Positions 36,940-45,734 of a stretch of 64,000 nucleotides of DNA are shown in pieces. Position numbers and translations under genes: made by a program. Positions within the stretch are counted from its first letter, which is position 1; each line of letters opens with the position of its first letter. The DNA is from Gemmatimonas groenlandica. Lineage in GTDB: Bacteria; Gemmatimonadota; Gemmatimonadetes; Gemmatimonadales; Gemmatimonadaceae. The stretch lies in assembly GCF_013004105.1 (NCBI RefSeq), contig NZ_CP053085.1, positions 4,898,001 to 4,962,000 on the forward strand, given 5' to 3'. The notes below the pieces were generated by a model. The model saw only the letters and a program-made list of their open reading frames with translations, was not told the origin of the DNA and did not search any database.

Positions 36940-37620
36940 TCATGCGCGGGTGAGGCGATGCCGGCCCCAGAGACCGACGACGGCGAAACAGAGCGCCAGC
37001 CACCCCGTGCTCGATACAAAGGCGGCCAACACGTCACTCAAATAATGCGCGCCAAGTACCATGCGACTGAATGCAACCAACACCAGCAACGTGATGGCGC
37101 TGGCGATCACGAGCGTGCGGCGTCGCCTCGACATCGTATTCGATGTCAGATACGCCGCGACGACGCCATAGAATGCCGTGGCGCCGGCGGTGTGGCCGCT
37201 GGGAAAGCTCCACGTCGCCAGGGTCAACAGCGGGTCGTCGAACATCGGTCGGGGACGACGGATGGTTTCCTTGAGCAGCACGTTCAAGAGCATGCCTCCC
37301 GCGACGGACAATATCAGTACCAGCAGCCAGTTCCATTCCCTCTTCCTAGCAAGGAACGCGCCCATCAGCAGCGACAGCACGCTAATCCCGGCAATGCCTT
37401 GCGCGTTGCTGACCCAGAACATGGCGGTGACCAACGCCGGCGACGCGTTGGCGTGAAGCCAACGCGCTATCTGGAGGTCGAGAGCTGCCAGTGCCCCGGT
37501 GGTCGAGACGTGTGACGCGAGGTAGGCAAAGGCCAGTGTGCACGTGGCAATCACCAGCACGGCCACGCCGGGGCGCAATGCGCAGGCCGAACCCGCATCG
37601 GTCTGAGATCGTTCTGCCAA
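36940..37620 (-). CDS. PAP2 family membrane phosphatase
   Basis: An integral membrane phosphatase (about 226 residues, five or six helices) of the PAP2/undecaprenyl-diphosphatase type. The three signature motifs are KETIRRPRP, PSGHTAG and SRMVLGAHYLSD. Its substrates are lipid phosphates such as phosphatidic acid or undecaprenyl diphosphate. The frame begins with TTG; another start within the next 20 codons is possible. It heads the lipid-phosphate gene run. Confidence 0.88.
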   Translation of the reverse strand: MAERSQTDAGSACALRPGVAVLVIATCTLAFAYLASHVSTTGALAALDLQIARWLHANASPALVTAMFWVSNAQGIAGISVLSLLMGAFLARKREWNWLLVLILSVAGGMLLNVLLKETIRRPRPMFDDPLLTLATWSFPSGHTAGATAFYGVVAAYLTSNTMSRRRRTLVIASAITLLVLVAFSRMVLGAHYLSDVLAAFVSSTGWLALCFAVVGLWGRHRLTRA

Positions 37621-37703
37621 TCGATATCGCGGAATGGGGCGGGCGAGGCCGTGAGCTAGGGATGGGGTAAAGATGGATGTGCAGCACGGCTCGCGCGCTG
37701 TGG

Positions 37704-38621
37704 TCAGCGGAGTAGCCGCCGCACCTGCTCCCCATAACTCCGGCTCGAAGTGAGTCGAGTGCCGTCGGTCATCGTCAGTTCGTACTCGCCGTGGCCACAG
37801 GGTTCCAGCCGTCGAATCCGGTTGATCCGCACCAGATGCGATCGATGCACCCGCACGAACTCCTCCGGATTGAGGCGCGACGCGAGGAGATGCAGCGATT
37901 CACGCAGGAGGTGGCGCCGCCCGCCGGCGACGACCGCCACGTAGTTGCCGTCCGCCTCCACACGATCGACGTCCACGACGGGCACGAAGTACATTCCGCT
38001 TGCGTCGCGGATCACGAATCGCTTTGCATACCCGGCCTCCGACGCGGCCTCACTTCCTGCGAGGGAAGCGGTGCGACTACCGGAATCGCCGGCCGGCGCG
38101 GAGGCGTCTCCCCGAAGCGCCTGCAGCGCAGCCCGAAGCGCGGTATCGGCCGCCGCAATGGCTCCGGCATCGGGGACTCGCGACGGTGCGCCAAGTTTTT
38201 CGAGCAGCCGCCGCATTGCGCGGTCAAATCGGTCGATGTCAACCGGTTTGACGAGGTAGTCGACCGCGTCGAGATCGAACGCCCGGATGGCGTGCTCCTC
38301 GCTCGCGGTGACGAAGACGATGCACGGCGGGCGGTCTAGCGACCATGGCGCCTGCTGGGCGAGCGCCTCCACCGTTGCCATGCCATCGAGGCCGGGCATG
38401 CGGATGTCGAGGAGCAGTACGTCCGCGGGTCCATCGCGGAGCGCGGCGAGAACTGCCGTACCGCTGCCGCATTCCGCACTGAGCTCGAACTCGGGGTGTC
38501 GCGCGAGTAGCGCACGAAGTCGTGCGCGGGCGAGCGGTTCGTCATCGGCGACGAGCACCTTCCAGGAACGTCCGTCGCTCGCGATGGGTCTCTCACCCCG
38601 AGTGCGCGTCGGTTCGTTCAC
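37704..38621 (-). CDS. LytTR-type response regulator
   Basis: A 305-residue regulator: receiver domain with VADDEPLAR, phospho-acceptor Asp72 in LLLDIRMPG and the late KPVD, an Ala/Ser-rich linker, and a C-terminal LytTR DNA-binding domain (VEADGNYVAVVAGGRRHLLRESL and VRVHRSHLVRINRI). It overlaps the upstream kinase gene by GTGA and is its cognate partner. Targets are unknown. Confidence 0.92.
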   Translation of the reverse strand: MNEPTRTRGERPIASDGRSWKVLVADDEPLARARLRALLARHPEFELSAECGSGTAVLAALRDGPADVLLLDIRMPGLDGMATVEALAQQAPWSLDRPPCIVFVTASEEHAIRAFDLDAVDYLVKPVDIDRFDRAMRRLLEKLGAPSRVPDAGAIAAADTALRAALQALRGDASAPAGDSGSRTASLAGSEAASEAGYAKRFVIRDASGMYFVPVVDVDRVEADGNYVAVVAGGRRHLLRESLHLLASRLNPEEFVRVHRSHLVRINRIRRLEPCGHGEYELTMTDGTRLTSSRSYGEQVRRLLR

Positions 38622-39766
38622 GCGCGAGGCCCCTCGCTCTCGTGCGGGCCGTCAATGAATGGCAGCGTTACCAGTGCACGCGTGCCGCCACCAGGCGTTC
38701 GCTCGAGCACCATCGAGGCGCGCGCGCCATAGAGCTGTGAGAGGCGATTGCGTGTGTTGCGCAGGCCGATGCCACTGCCCGTTTCCGCATTCCCCAGACC
38801 GATGATCGCCCGTGCCTCGACGTCGATTCCCTCCCCATCGTCCTCGACGATGAGTTGGAGCGCGTCGCCCGTTCGTGCGGCGCCGATTCGCACGCGTCCT
38901 CCCGTTTCCCGCTTTGCAAGCCCGTGTTCGTAGGCGTTTTCAACGAGAGGTTGCAACACCAGAAACGGCACCCGTGCGCCCCACGCCGCATCGGCCACGG
39001 CCCACTCCACGACGATGCGGTCACCGAAACGCAGTTGCATCAGCTCGACGTAGCGCGCGAGTAGATCGAGTTCGCGCTCGAGTGCGTGCTCCTCCGTCTC
39101 CTCGTGCAGGATCATGCGCAAGAGCGCGGCGAAGCGCGTGAGCATGCGGTCGGCTGCCATGGGATCGGCGTGCAGAAGGGTGGTGACCGCGTTGAGCACG
39201 TTGAAGACGAAGTGTGGTTGCAGCTGCGTCCGCAGCGCGGCGAGCCGCGCCTCGGCCAGTCCGCGGGTGAGCAAAGCCTCGCGCAGTTCACGGGCGCGTT
39301 CCGCGCGATAGTAGTGGACCGCGTGGAGGAGCGCGACCATCACGAGGAATACGGTGAAGTAGGTGAGGGTGCGTGCGGCAGCGCTCGCCGTGACGTCGGG
39401 GACGCCGGTGATCGCCACCACGACGGGGGTCATCAGGACGTGCCGGAGCCACGCAGCCGCCGTCGTGCCGAGCAGCAGGATGCCCGCGTTGCGCCATGGA
39501 CGAGGGCGTCCGACCGGAAAGCGCCGGACGAGAGCCGCGAGCGGCGGCAGCAGTGGCAAACACGTCCACCACATCGCGAGAGACCAGCCAACCTGCTGTG
39601 CCCAGCGCGGATCCTCGCCACGGTCGAGGAGCGCGATGCTGCCGCGCAACGCGTAGAGCAGGGCAAAGAACGTCGTCAGTACGACGGCCCCGACAGGCAC
39701 GATGCGCCGCTCCATGGACGGCTCCGGAGAGCCGATGTCCCCCGACCCCTGCGTGCTTGTCGTCAC
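38618..39766 (-). CDS. LytS/YehU-type sensor histidine kinase
   Basis: A 382-residue membrane kinase with about four helices in the first 165 residues, then the His_kinase domain whose phospho-acceptor lies in LQPHFVFNVLNAV, and a HATPase domain (ENAYEHGLAKRE, DDGEGID, GSGIGLRNTRNRL). There is no extra sensor domain. The GTG start stands alone; the stop overlaps the LytTR regulator gene. The signal is unknown. Confidence 0.9.
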   Translation of the reverse strand: MTTSTQGSGDIGSPEPSMERRIVPVGAVVLTTFFALLYALRGSIALLDRGEDPRWAQQVGWSLAMWWTCLPLLPPLAALVRRFPVGRPRPWRNAGILLLGTTAAAWLRHVLMTPVVVAITGVPDVTASAAARTLTYFTVFLVMVALLHAVHYYRAERARELREALLTRGLAEARLAALRTQLQPHFVFNVLNAVTTLLHADPMAADRMLTRFAALLRMILHEETEEHALERELDLLARYVELMQLRFGDRIVVEWAVADAAWGARVPFLVLQPLVENAYEHGLAKRETGGRVRIGAARTGDALQLIVEDDGEGIDVEARAIIGLGNAETGSGIGLRNTRNRLSQLYGARASMVLERTPGGGTRALVTLPFIDGPHESEGPRA

Positions 39767-39838
39767 GTTGCAATATCGAAGTCAGGACTCGGCGCGATCA
39801 AGGGTGGGCCAATCGGCACGCCGCGCGTTCGACCGGAG

Positions 39839-40357
39839 TCAGCGCGGCACGACGGGCGGCACGACGGGTTGAGCGCGGCGCGTGGCCGTCATCGGAAGAC
39901 GCGCGCCGCCGTGGTATTCCACGATGCCTTCCATCGTACGCGCGTCGTCGGTCAACCGAGCGCGGAACAGCACATCGCCTTCCCGCGAGGCAACGACCAT
40001 CCGGACCGAGTCCCGCTCAATAGTGAACTCGCGGACGGCCAGCGTGTTCGTGAGGTACATCGTGATTGAGCCTGCCCATCCCCGCTCAACCGGACCGAGC
40101 GCGATGAAGCCGGGGGAGGTCCGTTCACCCGCGCGGATCGTGAAGTCCCAAATCCCCTGCAGGTCGGCGTCGCCCCCGCGCGTGGGCGCAGTGGCGGCAG
40201 CCTGGTCGGGAGGCATCGCGGCCGTTGTCCGCGTCGACTGCGCGCCGGCCGCTCGGGATGCCAGCATACTGGCGGCCAGCGCCGCAACGGAGATCGCCGA
40301 GCGGCTCGCGACGAGCCACGTTGGGCGACGGCGGTGACGATTCATGGCATGGCACAT
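39839..40357 (-). CDS. exported protein of unknown function
   Basis: A 172-residue exported protein: a basic start, hydrophobic signal (ISVAALAASMLASRAAGAQS), then a small beta-rich domain with DLQGIWDFTIRAG and GIVEYHGGARLPMTATR. The pattern of short strands around tryptophan and ME(G)IVE resembles lipocalin-like exported domains, but no family is certain. An AGGAG 9 bases before the ATG at 40357 fixes the start. It is divergent from the FG-GAP lipoprotein gene. Confidence 0.65.
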   Translation of the reverse strand: MCHAMNRHRRRPTWLVASRSAISVAALAASMLASRAAGAQSTRTTAAMPPDQAAATAPTRGGDADLQGIWDFTIRAGERTSPGFIALGPVERGWAGSITMYLTNTLAVREFTIERDSVRMVVASREGDVLFRARLTDDARTMEGIVEYHGGARLPMTATRRAQPVVPPVVPR

Positions 40358-40572
40358 GGTGATGCGCTCCTGTTCGAGGTGAGTGATGCACCCAGAGTAG
40401 GCGCGCGCAGCGCCCGGTGTCCGCGCGAAGACGCGCGACGGACGTGAAGCGGGTCGAATGGGTAGCGGCGAGCCGCAGGCCGCCATCCGTGCGCTGGCAA
40501 AGCCACAACGCCATCGTCGCGCGATCGGCCATCGGGCCGTATAGTCAACCGACCCCAATCGAGTTGCCGATA

Positions 40573-42177
40573 ATGCGAATCGATCACCCACCCGTCGTGC
40601 CCCGTCATCTCGCCCTCGCCGCTGCCGTCGCGTTTCTCGTGGCGGCCTGCACGCCGCGCACTGTGGCCGGCCGGTCGGACGCCTCGGCGGCTCAGCCCCC
40701 CGTTCCCCGGGCGCTGTGGGTCGAAGCGACTGACGCGCTGCTCACGCCGACCGCCGAGTGGACGAACAAGGTCGAGCTGGCGGATCTCAACGGGGACGGA
40801 CTCCTCGACCTCCTGTTTGCGAACGGAGGCGACTACTCGACGCCCGGCAAGCCGGAGCTCAACCGGGCATTCTACAACGTCGGTGCGGGCAAGCCGTTCG
40901 TCGAGCGCACTACAGAGGTCTTCGGGAGAACGCCGGACCTTGCCCGTGTCGTGAAGGCGCGCGACTTCGACGGCGACGGTCGGGTCGACGTCTTTGTCGG
41001 GACGACGTATCAGACGCAGAGCCGGCTGTATCTAGCCGACGGCAAGGGCGGGTTCGTCGAGCGCACCGCGTCCCACCTGCCTGTCGCTCTGCTGAGCGTG
41101 GGCGACGCCGAGCCCGGTGATGTGGACGGTGATGGTGACCTCGACCTCGTGCTCGCCGACTGGGGGCCGGGCAACAACATGAGCAATGCGGGAGGTCGCG
41201 TCCGGCTCTGGCTCAACGACGGCGCGGGGCACTTCACCGACGCCACGGCCGCGCAACTCCCCGACGAACTGGTGCGGTTCTCGTGGGATCTCGAACTCGT
41301 CGACGTCGACAACGACTTCGACCTCGATGTCCTGGTGTCCTGCAAGCGCTGCGGCGGCGGATCGCTGTATCGCAACGATGGGTCAGGAAAGTTTGCCAAC
41401 GACCCTCGTGGCCTTCCGCAGTACACGAACAACTACGAGTACGAGGCGATGGACCTGGACGGCGACGGCTTCCTCGATCTGGTCACCGTGAACGACGGCG
41501 AGATCGTGGGTGGGGTCGGCTCCAGCCGCCGTGAGCACGTGCTCCGCAACGACGGAAAGGGCCGCTATCTCGACGCGACCGACGCCTGGTGGCCCGACCG
41601 CGAGAACATCGGCGAAGACGATAACGTCGTGGCGTTCCTCGACGTCGACTCGGACGGCGACGCCGATTTCGTGATCGGCTCGCTGAGTGGGCCGGACCGT
41701 CTCCTGCTGAATGACGGCCGTGGCCACCTCCGGACCGCCAACGACGTCTTCGTGGGAGACAGCACCCCGGGCACGCTTGGGCTAGCGTTGGGCGACCTGG
41801 ACGGCGACGGGAGGATGGACGTCGTGCAGGCGCAGGGCGAGGTGAAGGGCGCCGAACGTGAGCGGATCTATCTGGGCCGGGGCCTCGTGCCCGATGTCTC
41901 CCCGCCGGTCGTGGGGCCGGTCGCGCAGGTGCCGTCGAGCAACGGTGTGGTCGTCCGCGCGCGCGTCCACGACCGCAAGGGTCCGACGCTGTCGACCGAG
42001 TGGCGACGTGTCGAAGTGCGATGGACCTCTCCCGCTGGCGCGGGCGCGACACCGCTCTCCTGGTACGGGGAGTTTCTCTGGCGCGCGGTGGTCCCGACGA
42101 ACGCCGGCGGTCTCCGGGTCTGCGCGGTGGACGCCGCTGGAAACGAGAGCTGCCGCCCCGTGCCGGCCTCACGATGA
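40573..42177 (+). CDS. FG-GAP/VCBS repeat lipoprotein
   Basis: A 534-residue lipoprotein (lipobox FLVAAC) built of about seven FG-GAP repeats with calcium-binding DxDGDGxxD loops, such as DLNGDGLLDLL, DFDGDGRVDVF, DVDGDGDLDLV, DLDGDGFLDLV and DLDGDGRMDVV, which should form a beta-propeller. The C-terminal 100 residues are an Ig-like domain. A TATAGT at 40540-40545 may be its -10. It lies 34 bases before the DUF1549/DUF1553 cytochrome gene and in planctomycetes and relatives such proteins accompany that system. Confidence 0.82.
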   Translation: MRIDHPPVVPRHLALAAAVAFLVAACTPRTVAGRSDASAAQPPVPRALWVEATDALLTPTAEWTNKVELADLNGDGLLDLLFANGGDYSTPGKPELNRAFYNVGAGKPFVERTTEVFGRTPDLARVVKARDFDGDGRVDVFVGTTYQTQSRLYLADGKGGFVERTASHLPVALLSVGDAEPGDVDGDGDLDLVLADWGPGNNMSNAGGRVRLWLNDGAGHFTDATAAQLPDELVRFSWDLELVDVDNDFDLDVLVSCKRCGGGSLYRNDGSGKFANDPRGLPQYTNNYEYEAMDLDGDGFLDLVTVNDGEIVGGVGSSRREHVLRNDGKGRYLDATDAWWPDRENIGEDDNVVAFLDVDSDGDADFVIGSLSGPDRLLLNDGRGHLRTANDVFVGDSTPGTLGLALGDLDGDGRMDVVQAQGEVKGAERERIYLGRGLVPDVSPPVVGPVAQVPSSNGVVVRARVHDRKGPTLSTEWRRVEVRWTSPAGAGATPLSWYGEFLWRAVVPTNAGGLRVCAVDAAGNESCRPVPASR

Positions 42178-42211
42178 GGCCCGGACAACGAACTTCCTGT
42201 AGTTTAATGCC

Positions 42212-45200
42212 ATGAAGCCCCTCGTCACGCTCTTTGCGTCCTTCGCCACTGCCGTGGCTGCATCCGCCACTCCGCTCGCGGCGCAGTCAACCGACGACTT
42301 CTTCGAATCGCGTGTGCGCCCGGTTCTGGCCAGGCAGTGCGTCGAGTGCCATTCAGAGGCGCGCACGCGCGGCCGCCTGAAACTCACGACGCGTGCCGAG
42401 CTCCTCACCGGCGGGAAGTCGGGCCCCGCCATTGTCCCCGGTGACCCCGACGCCAGCCTGCTCATCAAGGCGGTTCGGCACCAGATCGCGAAGATGGAGA
42501 TGCCGCGAGATGCACCGCCCCTCTCGCCTCGCGATATCGAGGGGCTGGTGGAGTGGGTGAAAATGGGGGCGCCGTGGCCGGAGTCCGCGCCCCGTATCGT
42601 ACTTGCTGCCTCCGTGTCAGCAGAAGAAGGCGGGATGACACCCGGCGCCCGAATCTTCGTCAGCAAGGTCCGCCCGGTGCTCGAACAGAAGTGTTTCGCG
42701 TGCCACACCAGCGAGGAGCGTGGGGGCCTGCGCCTCGACTCGCGCGAGCGCGTCCTCAAGGGTGGGAAGCGGGGGCCCGCGGTCATTCCCGGCAACCCCG
42801 AGCAGAGTCTCATCATCGCGGCGCTGCGCCACGAGCGCGAGGATCTGCGCATGCCCCGCAACGCGGCCAAGCTGTCGGACGCGGAAATCCAGGGGTTCGT
42901 CGAGTGGGTCCAGGCCGGCGCCGAGTGGGCGAAGACCGAGGCGCCCATCGCCATGCAGCGCCGCGCCGTCACCAAGGTGGAGCGCGAGTTCTGGTCGTTC
43001 AGCCCGCACCCGGTGATCAAGGTCCCCACGCCGGCGAAATCCGACTGGGCCAAAACCGACATCGATCGCTTCGTGCTCGCCACGCTCGAGCAGCGCGGGC
43101 TCACCCCGGCCCGTGCTGCCGATAAGCGCACGCTCATTCGCCGGGCGACGTACGACCTCATCGGGCTCCCGCCCACGAGGAAGGAGGTGGACGCCTTCCT
43201 CGCCGACACCACCGTCGTCGCGTTCAAAAAGGTCGTAGACCGGCTGCTCGCGTCCGAACAGTACGGCGAGAAATGGGGCCGGCATTGGCTCGATGTCACG
43301 CGCTACGGAGAGGACGACACCCGCGGCCTGGCACAGGACGGCTCGGGTCGGGAGCGATACCCGATGGCTCACGTGTACCGTGACTGGGTGGTTGACGCCT
43401 TCAACGCGGACATGCCGTACGACACCCTCGTGATGGCGCACCTGGCGGCGGACCAGATGCCGGAGCCGCGCCGGAAGGATCTGCTCCCGGCCCTTGGTTT
43501 CCTCGGCCAGGGCCCCTGGTACTACGACCTCGCCGATCCCCCGGTGGCGCGCGCGGACGAGCGCCACGACCGTGTGGATGTGACGACGCGCGGCTTCCTC
43601 GGGCTCACCGTCGGGTGCGCGCGCTGCCACGACCACAAGTACGACCCCATCGGCACGCACGACTACTACGCGATCGCCGGCATCTTCAACAACGCCAACT
43701 ACCACGAGTATCCGATCGCCGACTCGGCTCGCGCCGACCGATTCAAGAAGGACAAGGAGTTCATCAAGAAGCTGAACGACGGCATGGGTGAGTACATGCG
43801 CACCGAGTCGGACCAGCTCGCGCGCGTGCTCACGCTCCAAGTCTCGAAGTACATGATGGCGGCGTGGCGGGTGACTGCCCGTGAGCAGCTCCCGAAGGAG
43901 CGCGCGGCCCTCGAGGCGCGCCTGGATTTGGAGACGCTGGAACGGTGGATCGACTTCCTGAACGATCCGCCCAAACACTACCCATTCTTGACCGATTGGC
44001 AGGCGATGATCGCCGCGCCGGTGGGCACGACCGACGAAGCCAAGGCCGAAGCGAAGAAGAAGGCCCAGGGGCTGGCCGATGCCTTCCAGCGCCTGCTCAT
44101 CGACGTGACGGCCGAGCAGAAGAAGCTCGAGGAGAAGAACAAGAGGATCATCGCCAAGGGCACGCCGCTCGATGAGGTGAAGTCCATCCCGATGCCCAAC
44201 GGCTTCGAGAGCTTCTTCGACCAGCACCAGCTCGAGCTGGCGACCATGGATCGGTCGCGCTTCAACCTGTACCTGGACGTGTTCGCCGTCGATCTCGACA
44301 ACGAGCTCGACACGTTCTTCCCGAAGCCGGCGCTGCTGCGCTTCAACGGCTGGGGGCTGGAGCGGCAGCTCAGCCGCGTCTCCGCGGACTACCTCGCCTC
44401 CATGCGCGAGGAAGTGAAGCGCCTCCAGAAGGCACTGCCGGACATCCCGTTCGTGATGGGCGTGCAGGACAAGCCGAAGGAGTCGCTCGATGACATCGCG
44501 CTTCACATCCGCGGCAGCCCGCTGAGCCTTGGTGAGCGCGTACCGCGCGGCTTCCCGCTCGTGCTGCAGCCCGGCACCCCGGTGGTCTATCAGGAGGGAA
44601 GCGGCCGGCTCCAGCTCGCCCAGGACATCGCCAAGCATCCGCTCGCCGCGCGCGTGATCGTGAATCGCGTGTGGGGCTGGCACATGGGTGCGGGCATCGT
44701 GCGCACGCCCAGCAACTTCGGCTTTGCCGGCGCGCGGCCCACGAATCCCGAGTTGCTCGAGTACTTGGCCGCGCGCTTTGTCGCGAACGGACGATCCATC
44801 AAGGGATTGCACCGGGACATCATGCTGTCTTCGGTCTATCAGATGGCGTCGGACCACGACGCGAAGTCGGCGGCGATCGATCCCGAGAACCAGTACCTGT
44901 GGCGTTTCAACCGTCAGCGCCTGAGCGCCGAGGGCATCCGCGACGCGCTGCTGTCGGTGTCCGGCCAACTCGTCGACTCGATCGGCGGGCCATCGCTCGA
45001 GCTCGATGACGAGAAGAACAACCGTCGCACGCTGTACGCGAGCGTGAGCCGATTCCAGCCGAACATCTTCCTGCAGACGTTCGACTTTCCGAGCCCGAGC
45101 CTGAGCGCTGAGCGGCGGTTCGCCACCAACGTTCCGCTCCAGAGCCTGTACTTCATGAACTCCCCGTTCGTGTTGCGACAGGCCCAGGCACTGGTGAGGC

Positions 45201-45712
45201 GCCTCGCCGACTCGACCGCGGCGACGGTCGTTGCGCAGGACTCTGGCACAGGCGGGCCGGCGGCCCCTCGCCGCACCGCCTTGAAGCCGATGGCGACGAC
45301 GTCGACGGACACGGGCGCGGCTGCCGCCGGCCCTCCGCCGCCAAAGCGATTCGACGATCGCGCGATGATACGGGCGGCCTATCCGCTGCTGTACGGACGG
45401 GAGGCGGCCGGGGAGGAGATAGAGCTCGGACTCGCGTTCCTCGCGAATCAACGCGCGTCGTTGCTGGTGAGCGAGACCGCGAAGGCCGCGGCCGAGGCGA
45501 AGAAAGCCGAGACGAAGAAGGCCGACGCCACGAAGGCAGACACCACGAAGGCCGACACCACGAAGGCCGACACCACGAAGGCCGACACCACGAAGGCCGC
45601 GGCCGAGGCAAAGAAAGACCAAGACCTGCTCGCGCGCAGAGTGTCCATGAAGGCGTGGACGCAGTACGCACGGGCGCTGTTCAGCGCGGCAGAATTCCGA
45701 TTCATCGATTGA
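42212..45712 (+). CDS. planctomycete-type cytochrome DUF1549/DUF1553 protein
   Basis: A 1166-residue exported protein of the PSD1 type. Order: signal peptide (ATPLAAQS), two c-type cytochrome domains with CVECH near residue 45 and CFACH near 166, a DUF1549 domain from about 285 (DIDRFVLATLEQRGLTP, WGRHWLDVTRYGE), and DUF1553 in the last third (RVIVNRVWGWHMGAGIV, SSVYQMAS). Near the end is a low-complexity Lys/Ala/Thr stretch made by a 15-base tandem repeat. It is 22 bases from a DUF1501 gene, its usual partner. Proteins of this kind are linked to polysaccharide or sulfated-glycan use, but the reaction is unknown. Confidence 0.9.
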   Translation: MKPLVTLFASFATAVAASATPLAAQSTDDFFESRVRPVLARQCVECHSEARTRGRLKLTTRAELLTGGKSGPAIVPGDPDASLLIKAVRHQIAKMEMPRDAPPLSPRDIEGLVEWVKMGAPWPESAPRIVLAASVSAEEGGMTPGARIFVSKVRPVLEQKCFACHTSEERGGLRLDSRERVLKGGKRGPAVIPGNPEQSLIIAALRHEREDLRMPRNAAKLSDAEIQGFVEWVQAGAEWAKTEAPIAMQRRAVTKVEREFWSFSPHPVIKVPTPAKSDWAKTDIDRFVLATLEQRGLTPARAADKRTLIRRATYDLIGLPPTRKEVDAFLADTTVVAFKKVVDRLLASEQYGEKWGRHWLDVTRYGEDDTRGLAQDGSGRERYPMAHVYRDWVVDAFNADMPYDTLVMAHLAADQMPEPRRKDLLPALGFLGQGPWYYDLADPPVARADERHDRVDVTTRGFLGLTVGCARCHDHKYDPIGTHDYYAIAGIFNNANYHEYPIADSARADRFKKDKEFIKKLNDGMGEYMRTESDQLARVLTLQVSKYMMAAWRVTAREQLPKERAALEARLDLETLERWIDFLNDPPKHYPFLTDWQAMIAAPVGTTDEAKAEAKKKAQGLADAFQRLLIDVTAEQKKLEEKNKRIIAKGTPLDEVKSIPMPNGFESFFDQHQLELATMDRSRFNLYLDVFAVDLDNELDTFFPKPALLRFNGWGLERQLSRVSADYLASMREEVKRLQKALPDIPFVMGVQDKPKESLDDIALHIRGSPLSLGERVPRGFPLVLQPGTPVVYQEGSGRLQLAQDIAKHPLAARVIVNRVWGWHMGAGIVRTPSNFGFAGARPTNPELLEYLAARFVANGRSIKGLHRDIMLSSVYQMASDHDAKSAAIDPENQYLWRFNRQRLSAEGIRDALLSVSGQLVDSIGGPSLELDDEKNNRRTLYASVSRFQPNIFLQTFDFPSPSLSAERRFATNVPLQSLYFMNSPFVLRQAQALVRRLADSTAATVVAQDSGTGGPAAPRRTALKPMATTSTDTGAAAAGPPPPKRFDDRAMIRAAYPLLYGREAAGEEIELGLAFLANQRASLLVSETAKAAAEAKKAETKKADATKADTTKADTTKADTTKADTTKAAAEAKKDQDLLARRVSMKAWTQYARALFSAAEFRFID
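45518..45592 (+). repeat. five 15-base tandem repeats in coding sequence
   Basis: Five units of a 15-base repeat (AAGGCCGACACCACG and close variants) encode KADTT repeats in the C-terminal part of the DUF1553 protein. The units stay in frame, so copy-number changes would only alter the length of a Lys-rich linker. Confidence 0.85.
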
Positions 45713-45734
45713 GAAGCGCTATCTAGGAGAACGG

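Noticed and set aside
45518-45592. Tandem repeats as a CRISPR array
   Set aside because: Units are 15 bases, contiguous without spacers and in frame within a protein gene.
42617-45622. A 1001-codon open frame on the minus strand
   Set aside because: It is antisense to the DUF1549/DUF1553 gene; the sequence is Arg/His/Val-rich with no family motif, and the plus-strand gene is certain. High GC creates such long shadows.
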